Below are positions 15,665-24,299 of a DNA stretch of 38,856 bases, piece after piece; positions within the stretch are counted from its first letter, which is position 1; each line of letters begins with the position of its first letter. The stretch is from Caulobacter sp. Its GTDB lineage: Bacteria; Pseudomonadota; Alphaproteobacteria; Caulobacterales; Caulobacteraceae. The stretch lies in contig JAQGIK010000115.1 of NCBI GenBank assembly GCA_028291265.1, positions 1 through 38,856 on the forward strand. Direction: 5' to 3'. A model generated the notes under the pieces. The model ran no database searches, had not been told where the DNA came from, and saw nothing but the letters and a program-made list of their open reading frames with translations. A program made the translations under genes and the position numbers.

Positions 15665-16515
15665 GCCGCGAACACCGGCCTGTCGCCCAGCACCGTCGCC
15701 CGGGTCATGATCCGCCGGTGCGGCAGGAAGTCGTCGACCGCCCGGTGCTGGGTGTTGCGATTGTCCCAGAAGGCCACGTCGCCCGGCCGCCAGCGCCAGC
15801 GGACCACGAACTCCGGCTGCTGAACATGGTCCCTTAGGAAAGCAAGCAGCGCCTTCGACTCCTCGCGCCGCAGCCCCTTGATCCGCCGGGTGAACACCGA
15901 GTTGACGAAGATGCCGGGCTCGCCGGTCTCCGGATGGCTGCGGATGACCGGGTGGGTCACCGGCGGATTGGCCGCCACCGCCTTGTCGTACTTCTCGCGG
16001 CCGGCCTGCGATCCGGCAATGCCGTCGGCCGTGAACGCGAACGCGAAATCGTGAACCGCCTCAAGCCCTTGCAGGAACTTTTGCATCGGCTTGGACAGCG
16101 CATTGTAGGCCGCCGTCATCGAGGCCCACAAGGTGTCGCCGCCGACCGGCGGCAGCTGCCGCGCCGCCAGGATCGAGCCCATCGGCGGGGTGTCGATGAA
16201 GGTGACGTCGGTGTGCCAGAAGTTGTTGTCGGTGGGGTTATCGACGTGATTGTCGATGATCATGATCTCCGGGTGGCCTTCGTCCCGGTCGTACAGCGGA
16301 TGCACATGCAGGTCGCCGAAGCGGGCCGCGAAGTCGCGCTGCTGGGTCGGGGTGAAGTCCTGCCCCTCGAAGAAGATCACCTGGTGCTTCAGCAAGGCCG
16401 CCCGGATGTCGCCGATCAGGTCGTCGCTCGCCTGCTCGGCCAGGTTCACCCCGCGCAGCACCGCCCCGATGGCCGGCGACAGGGGCTCGATCTGCAGCAC
16501 GTTCGAGCGGGTCAT
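15661..16515 (-). CDS. TauD/TfdA family Fe(II)/2-oxoglutarate dioxygenase
   Basis: A 284-residue dioxygenase. The iron triad is visible: His101 and Asp103 in FWHTDVTF and distal His257 in NTQHRAVDDF, followed by an Arg (RIMTRA) suited to bind 2-oxoglutarate. Family members hydroxylate taurine, alkyl sulfates or phenoxyacetates, often releasing an aldehyde. Taurine is possible, but no TauABC transporter is present. It is coupled to the MFS gene upstream and the GFA gene downstream by four-base ATGA overlaps, so a shared substrate pathway is likely. Confidence 0.9.
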   Translation of the reverse strand: MTRSNVLQIEPLSPAIGAVLRGVNLAEQASDDLIGDIRAALLKHQVIFFEGQDFTPTQQRDFAARFGDLHVHPLYDRDEGHPEIMIIDNHVDNPTDNNFWHTDVTFIDTPPMGSILAARQLPPVGGDTLWASMTAAYNALSKPMQKFLQGLEAVHDFAFAFTADGIAGSQAGREKYDKAVAANPPVTHPVIRSHPETGEPGIFVNSVFTRRIKGLRREESKALLAFLRDHVQQPEFVVRWRWRPGDVAFWDNRNTQHRAVDDFLPHRRIMTRATVLGDRPVFAA

Positions 16516-17987
16516 GAGGCGTCTCCCTTGGTGGTCGCCGCTAGTATGCCCTCCGGCGAGCCGGCCGCCCAGACCGCCGCCGGCGCGCCGCTCAATTCCG
16601 GCAAGGGCTGCGGCGCGGCCGCGTCCTCGGCGCCGTCCCGTTCCTCGAGCTTGCGACGAATCTCGCCATGCAGGGCCGAAGTCAGCTTATGACCACTGAT
16701 CAGCCAGGCCGCCGCCAGGCCCATCGCCGCCGGCGCCAGGGCGAACAGGTAGCTCAAGGTATCAAGGGCCAGCTTGCTGTTGGTGGCTCCAGGGTCATCC
16801 TTGAAGCCGACCGCATCAAGCAGCTGAAAGGCCCCGAAGATGGCGACCGTGGTGCCGATCTTGATCGAACCGGTCAGGAGCGAGAACAGCATGCCCGACT
16901 GATCGACTCCGGTTTCCAGCCGTATCTCGTCACGCACATCGGCCATCATTGCCCGCATCTGGGCCGAGAAGGCGGCGAACGGCAGGCCGGCCATGAACAT
17001 GACCAACGGTCCGCCCCAGCCGCCGTGCGGCGAGATCAACACCCCGGCCTGCATGATCGCGAAGCCGATGGCCGCGAACATTACAGTCTTGTGCTTGCCG
17101 ATCCGACGGGCGAGCCAAGGCCAGAAAGGTGCGCCGGCCAGGCCGCCGACAAAGAACAGCAGCAGCAGCTGGGCCGCACCGTCCCGGTCAATGCCTCGCA
17201 CAGCCGCGAAATAATAAAAAAGCAGAGTTCCCGCCAAGGTCGGCGCGGTGCCCAGCAGAATGTCGACGCCGAGCAGCCTCAGGACGTTCGGCCGCTTGAT
17301 CATCGTCCAGTAGGCTCGCCAGCCTGCCCGGCTGCTGCTCACCCGCACCGGCGGCTCAGGCAGTGCGAACAGCGCCAGCAGCACCGTCGGCGGCAACAGG
17401 CAGATGACCAGCCAGCCCATGGCCTGCACGCCCTGGACATCGCTGCCGCCCAGCTTCCCGACCACCACCGGCAGGGTCAGGATGATCAACATGCCCAGCA
17501 GGGTGAAGCCCTGCACCCAGCCGTAGACCCGGGCACGTTCCCCGTACTGCGGCGCGGCCTGGGCGGCCCAGGCCATCTGGCCCAGCTGTCCCATCGACTG
17601 GCCGATCATGGCGATGATCATCCAGAAGAGGAGGTAGAGCCCGGTCACCCCAGGCTTGGCCATGAACAGCATGTAAATCCCGACCATGGCGATCGGGGTG
17701 CCGATCACCACCCAGGGCCGGAAGCGGCCGAAGCGGGTATCGACCCGGTCCATGACGATCCCCAGCCCCGGATCGAACACCAGGTCGAACAGGCGCACGG
17801 CCGCATAAGCCCAAGTCATGGCGCCGAGGCTCATGCCCAGGTCGCTCGTATAGTAGTGCGGCAGGTACATGGTGACCGGCAGCAGCATCGCCGACAGCGG
17901 AATGGAAAGCAGGGCGAAGGCGGCCAGACGCCAGCCTGGATGTCTTTCAGCGGCCATGAACGCGGCGTTCCCCTGTTTTTGGGTCAT
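16512..17987 (-). CDS. MFS transporter, GPH (glycoside-pentoside-hexuronide) type
   Basis: A 491-residue inner-membrane transporter with about twelve hydrophobic segments. The GPH signature is visible as DLVFDPGLGIVMDRVDTRFGR-like and RFRPWVVIGTP segments (about residues 68-100), matching the family's DxxxDPxxGxxxDRTxxRxGRxRP pattern. GPH members import sugars and related compounds with cations. The start is uncertain: the ATG at 17987 is used, and an ATG at 17957 would also give a complete protein. It is the first gene of the coupled MFS-TauD-GFA operon and presumably imports its substrate. Confidence 0.87.
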   Translation of the reverse strand: MTQKQGNAAFMAAERHPGWRLAAFALLSIPLSAMLLPVTMYLPHYYTSDLGMSLGAMTWAYAAVRLFDLVFDPGLGIVMDRVDTRFGRFRPWVVIGTPIAMVGIYMLFMAKPGVTGLYLLFWMIIAMIGQSMGQLGQMAWAAQAAPQYGERARVYGWVQGFTLLGMLIILTLPVVVGKLGGSDVQGVQAMGWLVICLLPPTVLLALFALPEPPVRVSSSRAGWRAYWTMIKRPNVLRLLGVDILLGTAPTLAGTLLFYYFAAVRGIDRDGAAQLLLLFFVGGLAGAPFWPWLARRIGKHKTVMFAAIGFAIMQAGVLISPHGGWGGPLVMFMAGLPFAAFSAQMRAMMADVRDEIRLETGVDQSGMLFSLLTGSIKIGTTVAIFGAFQLLDAVGFKDDPGATNSKLALDTLSYLFALAPAAMGLAAAWLISGHKLTSALHGEIRRKLEERDGAEDAAAPQPLPELSGAPAAVWAAGSPEGILAATTKGDAS

Positions 17988-18113
17988 GTTGAACGCTTGT
18001 TTGAAGGGCCGCAAGCACCCCTCCCCCCTTTTCGGGAGGCGCGGCCGGCAACCGTTCACCTCATGGTCGCGCCGAGGCTTTGGGCAGCCGGGGGCCGATG
18101 AGGGACGGGGGTC

Positions 18114-18695
18114 ATGACCACGACCTATTCCAAACGCGAGAACGCCTTCGAGAAGAGCGTCCACAGCTGGCGCGTCGAGGACGACTGCCTGATCTGGACC
18201 CGGCCGAGCGGCGACAGCCTGACCCTGCTGTGGAAGGACGTCGGCGCCGTCCGCGCCGCCTTCGCCCCGACCCGCTGGAAGACCTGGCGCCACGTCTTCG
18301 AACTGACCACTCGCAAGGGCGCCAGGCTGCTGATCGACAACGCCCACTTCAAGGGCGTCGGCGATTTCGAGGACCGTTCCCCGACCTTCATTCCCTTCGT
18401 CCTGGCCAGCCTCGACCGCATCGTCGCCCAGGCCCCCGACGCCCGCGCCTCGGTCGGGGCGAGCCCGGCCGGCTATTTCGGCCAGCTGGCCTTCATGGTC
18501 GCCATGCTCGTCCTGCTGATCTTCGTGCTCGTCGCCCTGCCGACGCCGCTCGGCTGGCTGGTCCTCGTCAAGCTGCTGCTGATCGCCGTCATGCTGCCCA
18601 CCGCGGCCGTCTGGGCGATCCGCTCGCGACCGCGCGCCGTGCCCCTGACCCTCGGCGCCTTCCTGCCCGGCCTGCCAAAACTCGCCGGTAACTGA
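18114..18695 (+). CDS. hypothetical protein with two C-terminal membrane segments
   Basis: A 193-residue protein. The N-terminal 110 residues look soluble and beta-rich (RVEDDCLIWTRPSGDSLTLLW... FELTTRKGARLLID), suggesting a PH-like or bacterial-PH-type fold. Two hydrophobic stretches follow at about 122-142 and 146-165, then a short basic tail. Divergent from the MFS operon. Family not recognised; the PH-like idea is inference from the strand pattern only. Confidence 0.75.
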   Translation: MTTTYSKRENAFEKSVHSWRVEDDCLIWTRPSGDSLTLLWKDVGAVRAAFAPTRWKTWRHVFELTTRKGARLLIDNAHFKGVGDFEDRSPTFIPFVLASLDRIVAQAPDARASVGASPAGYFGQLAFMVAMLVLLIFVLVALPTPLGWLVLVKLLLIAVMLPTAAVWAIRSRPRAVPLTLGAFLPGLPKLAGN

Positions 18696-18734
18696 CCGTA
18701 AACCATAGATAATTTGGAACCGACCGGCGTTCTC

Positions 18735-18758
18735 TCCATTCCGCTTACAACGAATGGA
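18735..18758 (+). promoter_or_regulatory. leader hairpin overlapping the ribosome binding site of the 73-residue ORF
   Basis: TCCATTC (18735-18741) pairs perfectly with GAATGGA (18752-18758) around a 10-nt loop. The 3' arm merges with GGAAG just before the ATG at 18767, so folding would partly cover the ribosome binding site. Confidence 0.35.
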
Positions 18759-18766
18759 AGCAAACC

Positions 18767-18988
18767 ATGAGCGCCTCTCATCATCAGTTGCAGCCTGCCG
18801 CCTTCGAGCGCCTGCGTGAACAGCTGGCCACGGCTGTCGCCCTCTGCGACGACGACCAGATCCTCGCCCTCGCCGACGGCCTGCACGACGCCCTGCGCCG
18901 CCGCCGCGCCGCCCGCCTTGCCCAGGAGGAGCGCAGCTGGCGCCCGACCGGTTTCCAGAGCAGCGCCCCGGCCGGCTCGATGGCCTAG
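18767..18988 (+). CDS. small hypothetical protein (73 residues)
   Basis: A short, largely helical, Ala/Arg-rich soluble protein. The middle (FERLREQLATAVALCDDDQ through LHDALRRRRAARL) forms an amphipathic helix pair, and the tail is polar. GGAAG precedes the ATG. It has no recognised domain. The third-position GC bias resembles neighbouring real genes, which is why it is included. Confidence 0.6.
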   Translation: MSASHHQLQPAAFERLREQLATAVALCDDDQILALADGLHDALRRRRAARLAQEERSWRPTGFQSSAPAGSMA

Positions 18989-19060
18989 CCGGTCCGGTCC
19001 GAAATCCGCCAGACGACAGTGGCCCCGCCGGTCATGGTCGGCTCCGAAAAAGGAGACCCC

Positions 19061-19468
19061 ATGACCCTCGCCCCCTCCGGCGCCACCGTGCGCCGCACCG
19101 CTGAGCTTGCCGCCGATCCCGCCGCCGTCTGGGACGCGATCGCCGACTTCGGCGCCGTCCACACCCGCGTCGCGCCGGGCTTCCTGACCGCGCTGGAACT
19201 CGACGGCTCCGACCGCATCGTCACCTTCGGCACGGGCGCGACGGCCCGCGAGGTCTTCGTCTCCCGCGACGACCAGGCCCGCCGCCTGGTCTACGCCATC
19301 CCCGAAGGCCCGTTCCGCAGCTACAGCGCCGCCTTCGAGGTCGCAGCGGCGCCCGGCGGCGCGCAGGTGACCTGGACCATCGACCTGGCCCCGGCCTCCT
19401 ACGCCGAATACGTCGGCGGCATGATGGACCAGGCCCTGCCGATCATGCGCCGGATGCTGGAGGCCTAG
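19061..19468 (+). CDS. SRPBCC (START-like) family protein
   Basis: A 135-residue helix-grip protein of the polyketide-cyclase/START-like superfamily. The N-terminal strand RRTAELAADPAAVWDAIADFGAVHTRVAPGF is typical, and the long C-terminal helix (EYVGGMMDQALPIMRRMLEA) would close the hydrophobic pocket. The ATG at 19061 is chosen for its strong AAAGGAG upstream; an in-frame ATG at 19019 is weaker. Such proteins bind small hydrophobic ligands; no ligand can be named. The stop shares CTAG with the converging exported-protein gene. Confidence 0.85.
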   Translation: MTLAPSGATVRRTAELAADPAAVWDAIADFGAVHTRVAPGFLTALELDGSDRIVTFGTGATAREVFVSRDDQARRLVYAIPEGPFRSYSAAFEVAAAPGGAQVTWTIDLAPASYAEYVGGMMDQALPIMRRMLEA

Positions 19469-20601
19469 CCGCCCTTGGCCGCGGCGATGAAGTCCGGATC
19501 CAGCAACAGGGTCCGGGCCAGCGCGCCGTAGAGGCTGTAGTAGCGGTAGATGGCGTCGGGAACGGCCTCGGCGGCGGCGAAGGCCGACTTCCAGGTGTCG
19601 GTCGTGGTGTGCACCTTGTCGTAGACCACCACGCCGTCCCGCTTGAGGACGAAACGGGCCGACACCGTCGCGTCGGCCGGATCGCTGCTGTGCACCTCGC
19701 GCTTGAGCAGGAAGCCCGTCAGCTCCAGGCCGGAAGCCGGGTCCAGTTTGGCGGCCCGGCTCAGTTCGCCCTCGAAGGCCGAGCGCATATAGCCGGAGAA
19801 GGTCCCCCCGAAAGCCTGGACCTTGACCAGCCGGATCATCATCGTCTTGTCATCGGCGGCCGACAGACCCTTCCCCACCGAGAAGGGCCCCAGGTTGATC
19901 GGCGGGAGGCCCGTCGCGGTGATCTCGCGAAGCGCCGCGATGCTGCCGGGCCGGGCAAGCTCGCCGGTCCGGGGCCCGGGGACGTACGGCGCGGCGGTGG
20001 CCAGGACGAAGCCGGGGTCCTTGGCCAGGTCGTTGACGCCGTTGGTCACCACATGGCGGGTCATCATCAGGGCCGCGTCCTCGAAGTTCAGCGCCCGGAT
20101 GGTCAGCGACGGCTGCGTCTTGATGCCGACGGTGGTGATGATCTGGTGCCTGACCTCCCTGGTCAGGGTGGCGGCGTCGGGCCCGGGGACGAACTCCAGG
20201 GTGCAGATGTAGTAGTCGATCACGGTATTGCCGGCCAAACCGAAGGTCATGCCGGTGGCGAAACCCTGCCGGAAGGCGCCCTCCTCGGGAATGTTCTCCA
20301 GGGTGATGGTCAGGACCGCGCCGCCCGGGGCGGGACCGGTAGTCACCTCGCTGAAGGCGCCGGAGTTCTTCACATGGTCGAGCACCACGGCGCTCAGCCC
20401 TTGGGTGGCGTGGGGGTTGAAGGCGCCCTTGGTGCGGAACTGGAAGATCAGCTGGACCGGGGCCGGCTTGGCCACCACCACCTTCTGGGCGGCGGTCAGG
20501 TCGGTCGGCGAAATCGGCAGGTACTGGTCGGCGAAGGCGACGCCGGGCGCGGCCAGCAGGAAGGCGAGGACGACGGCAAGGCGTCGAATGAACAGGATCA
20601 C
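19465..20601 (-). CDS. exported protein of unknown function
   Basis: About 378 residues from a GTG at 20601, which begins directly with a signal peptide (VILFIRRLAVVLAFLLAAPG, then AFADQ). The frame is open back to 20736, and an ATG at 20664 is an alternative start. The mature protein seems to contain two similar-length domains: one near residues 25-170, with a Gly-rich hydrophobic turn (GFATGMTFGLAGNTVIDYY), and one near 235-375 (IRLVKVQAFGGTFSGYMRS... SARFVLKRDGVVVYDK). No catalytic motif or lipobox was found. Family not recognised. Divergent from the amine oxidase gene. Confidence 0.75.
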   Translation of the reverse strand: MILFIRRLAVVLAFLLAAPGVAFADQYLPISPTDLTAAQKVVVAKPAPVQLIFQFRTKGAFNPHATQGLSAVVLDHVKNSGAFSEVTTGPAPGGAVLTITLENIPEEGAFRQGFATGMTFGLAGNTVIDYYICTLEFVPGPDAATLTREVRHQIITTVGIKTQPSLTIRALNFEDAALMMTRHVVTNGVNDLAKDPGFVLATAAPYVPGPRTGELARPGSIAALREITATGLPPINLGPFSVGKGLSAADDKTMMIRLVKVQAFGGTFSGYMRSAFEGELSRAAKLDPASGLELTGFLLKREVHSSDPADATVSARFVLKRDGVVVYDKVHTTTDTWKSAFAAAEAVPDAIYRYYSLYGALARTLLLDPDFIAAAKGG

Positions 20602-20737
20602 GGCAGGGCCCCCAGGCGCAGGGGGACGCCCCGGCCCTTCGCCGGTTCCCCCCGGGCGTAACATGAAACGCCGCCAACCCCCTGTAAACGCCAAGTTCCG
20701 GGACCGCCTCCGCCCTCGCGCCGCACGGAACGACATA

Positions 20738-20773
20738 CGATCCTAGATTGTATTTCCGGAAATTCGATCCTAG
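20738..20773. promoter_or_regulatory. palindrome flanked by direct repeats upstream of the amine oxidase gene
   Basis: ATTTCCGGAAAT (20752-20763) is a perfect 12-bp palindrome. It is bracketed by two exact copies of CGATCCTAG (20738-20746 and 20765-20773), 27 bp apart. The patch is markedly AT-richer than its surroundings and lies in the divergent space before the amine oxidase operon. A transcription-factor site is likely; no regulator is adjacent. Confidence 0.45.
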
Positions 20774-20835
20774 CTTCGCCTTCGCGGTGGAAAGGGCGCG
20801 CGCCTCGCGCCTCGGGCCGCCTTCGGGGAAGCACC

Positions 20836-22557
20836 ATGGATCTGGACGTTGCGGTGATCGGCGGCGGGTGCGCGGGGACCTACAGCGCCTGGCGGCTCCA
20901 GCAGGAACTCGGCGAGAAGCAGGAGATCGGCCTGTTCGAATACAGCGACCGCATCGGCGGCCGGCTCTACAGCGTCACCATTCCCGGCATGCCGCATGTG
21001 AAGGCCGAACTGGGCGGGATGCGCTACATCCCCACCTCCCACATCATGGTCGCCGACCTGATCCGCCACCTCGACCTGCCGACCAAGGACTTCCCGATGG
21101 GGGCCCCCAAGCCGGTCGGCTCCAACTGCAACCTCTTCTACCTGCGCGGCAAGCACCTGCGGCTGCACGAGCTCGCCGACCCGGACAAGGTGCCCTACAA
21201 CCTCGCCTGGTCGGAACGGGGCCTGGGGCCGACCAACCTGCAGGTGCAGGTGATGAACAACATCTACCCCAACCTGGCCAACCTCAGCCTCTGCGACCAG
21301 ATGAAGGTCAAGGCCTTCGGCAAGCCGCTCTACGAGTACGGCTTCTGGGACCTGATGTTCCGGGTGCTGTCCAACGAGGGCTACCAGTTCATGCGCGACG
21401 CCGGCGGCTATGACGCCAATGTCGCCAACGCCAGCGCCGTCACCCAGCTGCCGGCCACCGAATACAGCGACGACACCCAGTTCCTGACCCTGCGCGACGG
21501 CTACGACATGCTGCCGATCACGCTCGCCAAACAGTTCAACGAGGACTTCGCCGGCAAGCTGCCGCGGGGTGAGCGGCTGTTCATGAACCACCGCCTGGCC
21601 GAGATCCAGATCGGCACGGGCGACTACCGCTACACCCTGATCTTCCACAAGACGGTGACCGAGGCGGCCAAGACCCGGATCCCCAAGGACCCGGAGATCG
21701 TCACCGTCCGCGCCAGGAAGATCGTGCTGGGCCTGCCGCGCCGCTCGCTGGAACTGATCAAGTCGAGCTTCTTCGACAACGAACAACTGCAGTACGACAT
21801 GGGCTCGGTGCTGATCCAGAGCGCCTTCAAGCTGCTGCTGGCCTATGAGCGGCCGTGGTGGCGGGCGCTTGGCCTGACCGCCGGCCGCTCGGTCACCGAC
21901 CTGCCGATCCGCCAGGTCTACTACTTCGGCGCCGAGGGCGAGCAGGAGGACGGCGAGCCCTTCCTCAACTCCCTGCTGATGGCCAGCTACAACGACATCT
22001 CAACGGTGCCGTTCTGGAAGGGGCTGGAAGGCGGCGCGGCCTACGCCGGCTACATGCCGTCCTGCATCGAGCCCAGCGCCACCGGCCCGCTGCCGATCAC
22101 CGAATACACGGCCTCGGCCGAGATGGTCGAGGTCGCCAACCTGCAGGTCGCCACCGTCCACGCCCTGCCCGAGATCCCCAAGCCCTACTCGGCCGTCTAC
22201 CACACCTGGAACGAGGACCCGTACGGCGGCGGCTGGCACGAGTGGAAGGCCGGCTACCGGCTCGACGAGGTGATGTGGCGGATGTTGAAGCCCGTCGAGG
22301 ACCAGGACATCCACATCGTCGGCGAGGCCTACAGCATCGGCCAGGGCTGGGTCGAAGGGGCCCTCGATACCGCCGAGACCATGCTGGAGAAGTACTTCGG
22401 CCTCAAACGCCCGCGCTGGCTGAAGAAGAGCTACGAGCTGATGCCCAACCCCTGCCCCGGCTGCGGCGAGCTCGACGGCTGCATCCCGACCCAGGACGTC
22501 GGCAAGATGCTGGCCTCGATCACCCCCGACTGTCTTTGCGCCATCGAGGAGGGCTGA
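20836..22557 (+). CDS. FAD-dependent amine/amino-acid oxidase
   Basis: A 573-residue flavoprotein of the monoamine oxidase/L-amino acid oxidase superfamily. The dinucleotide motif VIGGGCAGTYSAWRL (about 6-20), YSDRIGGRLYS (about 36-46) and the C-terminal FAD-contact GEAYSIGQGWVEGALDTAE are present. Length matches bacterial amino-acid oxidases and 2-monooxygenases better than small MAOs. An added tail contains a CPGC pair, DGC and CLC. GGGGAAG precedes the ATG. The decarboxylase starts 4 bp after its stop. Oxidative deamination of an amino acid to a 2-oxo acid is the favoured reaction; a decarboxylating 2-monooxygenase is the alternative. Confidence 0.88.
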   Translation: MDLDVAVIGGGCAGTYSAWRLQQELGEKQEIGLFEYSDRIGGRLYSVTIPGMPHVKAELGGMRYIPTSHIMVADLIRHLDLPTKDFPMGAPKPVGSNCNLFYLRGKHLRLHELADPDKVPYNLAWSERGLGPTNLQVQVMNNIYPNLANLSLCDQMKVKAFGKPLYEYGFWDLMFRVLSNEGYQFMRDAGGYDANVANASAVTQLPATEYSDDTQFLTLRDGYDMLPITLAKQFNEDFAGKLPRGERLFMNHRLAEIQIGTGDYRYTLIFHKTVTEAAKTRIPKDPEIVTVRARKIVLGLPRRSLELIKSSFFDNEQLQYDMGSVLIQSAFKLLLAYERPWWRALGLTAGRSVTDLPIRQVYYFGAEGEQEDGEPFLNSLLMASYNDISTVPFWKGLEGGAAYAGYMPSCIEPSATGPLPITEYTASAEMVEVANLQVATVHALPEIPKPYSAVYHTWNEDPYGGGWHEWKAGYRLDEVMWRMLKPVEDQDIHIVGEAYSIGQGWVEGALDTAETMLEKYFGLKRPRWLKKSYELMPNPCPGCGELDGCIPTQDVGKMLASITPDCLCAIEEG

Positions 22558-22561
22558 GGCC

Positions 22562-24295
22562 ATGGCCACGCCAACCCCCGCCTACACCGTCGCGCAATAC
22601 CTGGTCGACCGCCTGGTCGAGGTCGGGCTCAAGCACATGTTCGCCGTTCCCGGCGACTATTGCGGCCCCTTCCTGGAGGCGCTCGACGCCACCCCCGGCA
22701 TCGAACGGGTGCCCAACATCAATGAGCTGGGCAGCGGCTACGCCGCCGACGGCTACGCCCGCTTCACCGGCATCGGCGCCGCCTGCGTGCAGTACGGCGT
22801 GGGGACGTTCAGCGCCCTCTGCCCGGCCGCGGGATCGTTCGTCGAGCGCCTGCCGGTGGCGATCATCTCCTCCAGCCCCTCGGCCAACGGCCGCATGCTG
22901 GAGCTGACCCAGGGCATCCTCTTCCACCACTCCACCGGCGACCTGGAAGCCGACCGCGACGTCTATTCGCACGTCACCGTCGCCTCGGAGATCGTCACCG
23001 ATCCGGACGACGCCCCGGCCCAGATAGACGGCGCCATCGTCGCCATGCTGACCTATCACCGGCCGATCTACATCGAGGTCATCCAGAACGTCTGGAAACT
23101 GGCCTGCGCCAAACCCCAGGGCAGCCTGGTTCCCGTCATCCCGACCAGCGACGCCCCGACCCTCGCCGCCGCCCTCGACGCCGCCTGGGAACGCATCGAG
23201 GGGGCCCGCAGCCCGGTGCTCTGGTACGGCGTCGAAATCCAGCGCTATGGCCTGCAGGCGCTGGCGCAGCAAATCGTTGACGCGAGCGGCCTGCCCTTCA
23301 CCACCACCAGCCTCGGCAAGACCGTGCTGGACGAGGCCCAGCCGCTGTTCATCGGCACCTATTCCGGCCCGGCCTCTCCGGCCGTGACCCGCGCCGTGGT
23401 CGACACCTCCGACGCCGTGCTGGCCCTGGGGACCATCATCACCGACGACTACCTGAACATCATGGCCGGCAGCTACGGCCAGATGGTCGAGGTCAACGAC
23501 GAGGAATGCCGGGTCGGCTACGCCCGGTTCAGCCAGGTGACCCTGGCCGACTTCCTCCAGGACCTGCTGGAGCGGTTCAAGGCCTCGCCCGGCTATCCCA
23601 AGACCTTCACGGCCCCGACCGTCCCGCCGGACGACGACGAGGACACCGCTGCTGGCCCCATCCCGCCGGAGGCCCTGACCTACAACCGCTTCTACCGCCA
23701 GCTCACCGACTGGATGAAGCTCGAAGGTCTGTTCGACGAGACGGTGCTGGTGCTCGGCGAAAGCACCTCGCTCTACGTCTTCGGCAACCTGATGGGCCTG
23801 CCCGCCAACAGTTTCGTGTCCCAGGCCGCCTGGGGCTCGCTCGGCCACGAGACCGGCTGCGCCCTCGGCGTCGCCCTGGGCTCGGGCAAGCGGCCCTTCG
23901 TGGTCGCCGGCGACGGCGGCTTCATGATGATCTGCCAGGAGATCTCCAGCCTGGTCCGCGCCAAGGTCCCGGCCGCCGTCTTCGTGATGAGCAACCAGGG
24001 CTACGCCATCGAACAGGCCTTCGTCGACCTCGCCGCCTTCACGCCGCAAGGCGAGTTCGCCCCCTTCGACGTCCTGCCCGGCTGGGACTACGGGGCCCTC
24101 GCGAAGGCCTTCGGCGCCGTCGGCTTCCGCGCCTCAACGCGGGCCGAACTGTCCGATGTCCTGAACGCCGTGAAGGGCCTGGTCGATGTCCCGGCCCTGA
24201 TCGAGATCGTCATCCCGCCCAAGGATCTCGCCCCGCAGCTGGCCCGCCTGGCCTACGTCCCGCCGACCCAGGCCAAGTACCAACCGCCCGGCTAG
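22562..24295 (+). CDS. ThDP-dependent 2-oxo acid decarboxylase (pyruvate/indolepyruvate decarboxylase type)
   Basis: A 577-residue enzyme with the complete decarboxylase set: Asp32 in VPGDYC, Glu55 in NELGSGYAADGYAR, the His-His pair (122-123) in FHHSTGD, the Mg-ThDP motif starting GDGG (about 451) with SNQGY about 27 residues later, and the catalytic Glu in GYAIEQ. These residues separate it from acetolactate synthase-like enzymes. It would convert a 2-oxo acid to an aldehyde and CO2. The substrate (pyruvate, phenylpyruvate, indolepyruvate) cannot be fixed from the sequence. It is translationally close to the amine oxidase gene, its probable pathway partner. Confidence 0.9.
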   Translation: MATPTPAYTVAQYLVDRLVEVGLKHMFAVPGDYCGPFLEALDATPGIERVPNINELGSGYAADGYARFTGIGAACVQYGVGTFSALCPAAGSFVERLPVAIISSSPSANGRMLELTQGILFHHSTGDLEADRDVYSHVTVASEIVTDPDDAPAQIDGAIVAMLTYHRPIYIEVIQNVWKLACAKPQGSLVPVIPTSDAPTLAAALDAAWERIEGARSPVLWYGVEIQRYGLQALAQQIVDASGLPFTTTSLGKTVLDEAQPLFIGTYSGPASPAVTRAVVDTSDAVLALGTIITDDYLNIMAGSYGQMVEVNDEECRVGYARFSQVTLADFLQDLLERFKASPGYPKTFTAPTVPPDDDEDTAAGPIPPEALTYNRFYRQLTDWMKLEGLFDETVLVLGESTSLYVFGNLMGLPANSFVSQAAWGSLGHETGCALGVALGSGKRPFVVAGDGGFMMICQEISSLVRAKVPAAVFVMSNQGYAIEQAFVDLAAFTPQGEFAPFDVLPGWDYGALAKAFGAVGFRASTRAELSDVLNAVKGLVDVPALIEIVIPPKDLAPQLARLAYVPPTQAKYQPPG

Positions 24296-24299
24296 TTCG

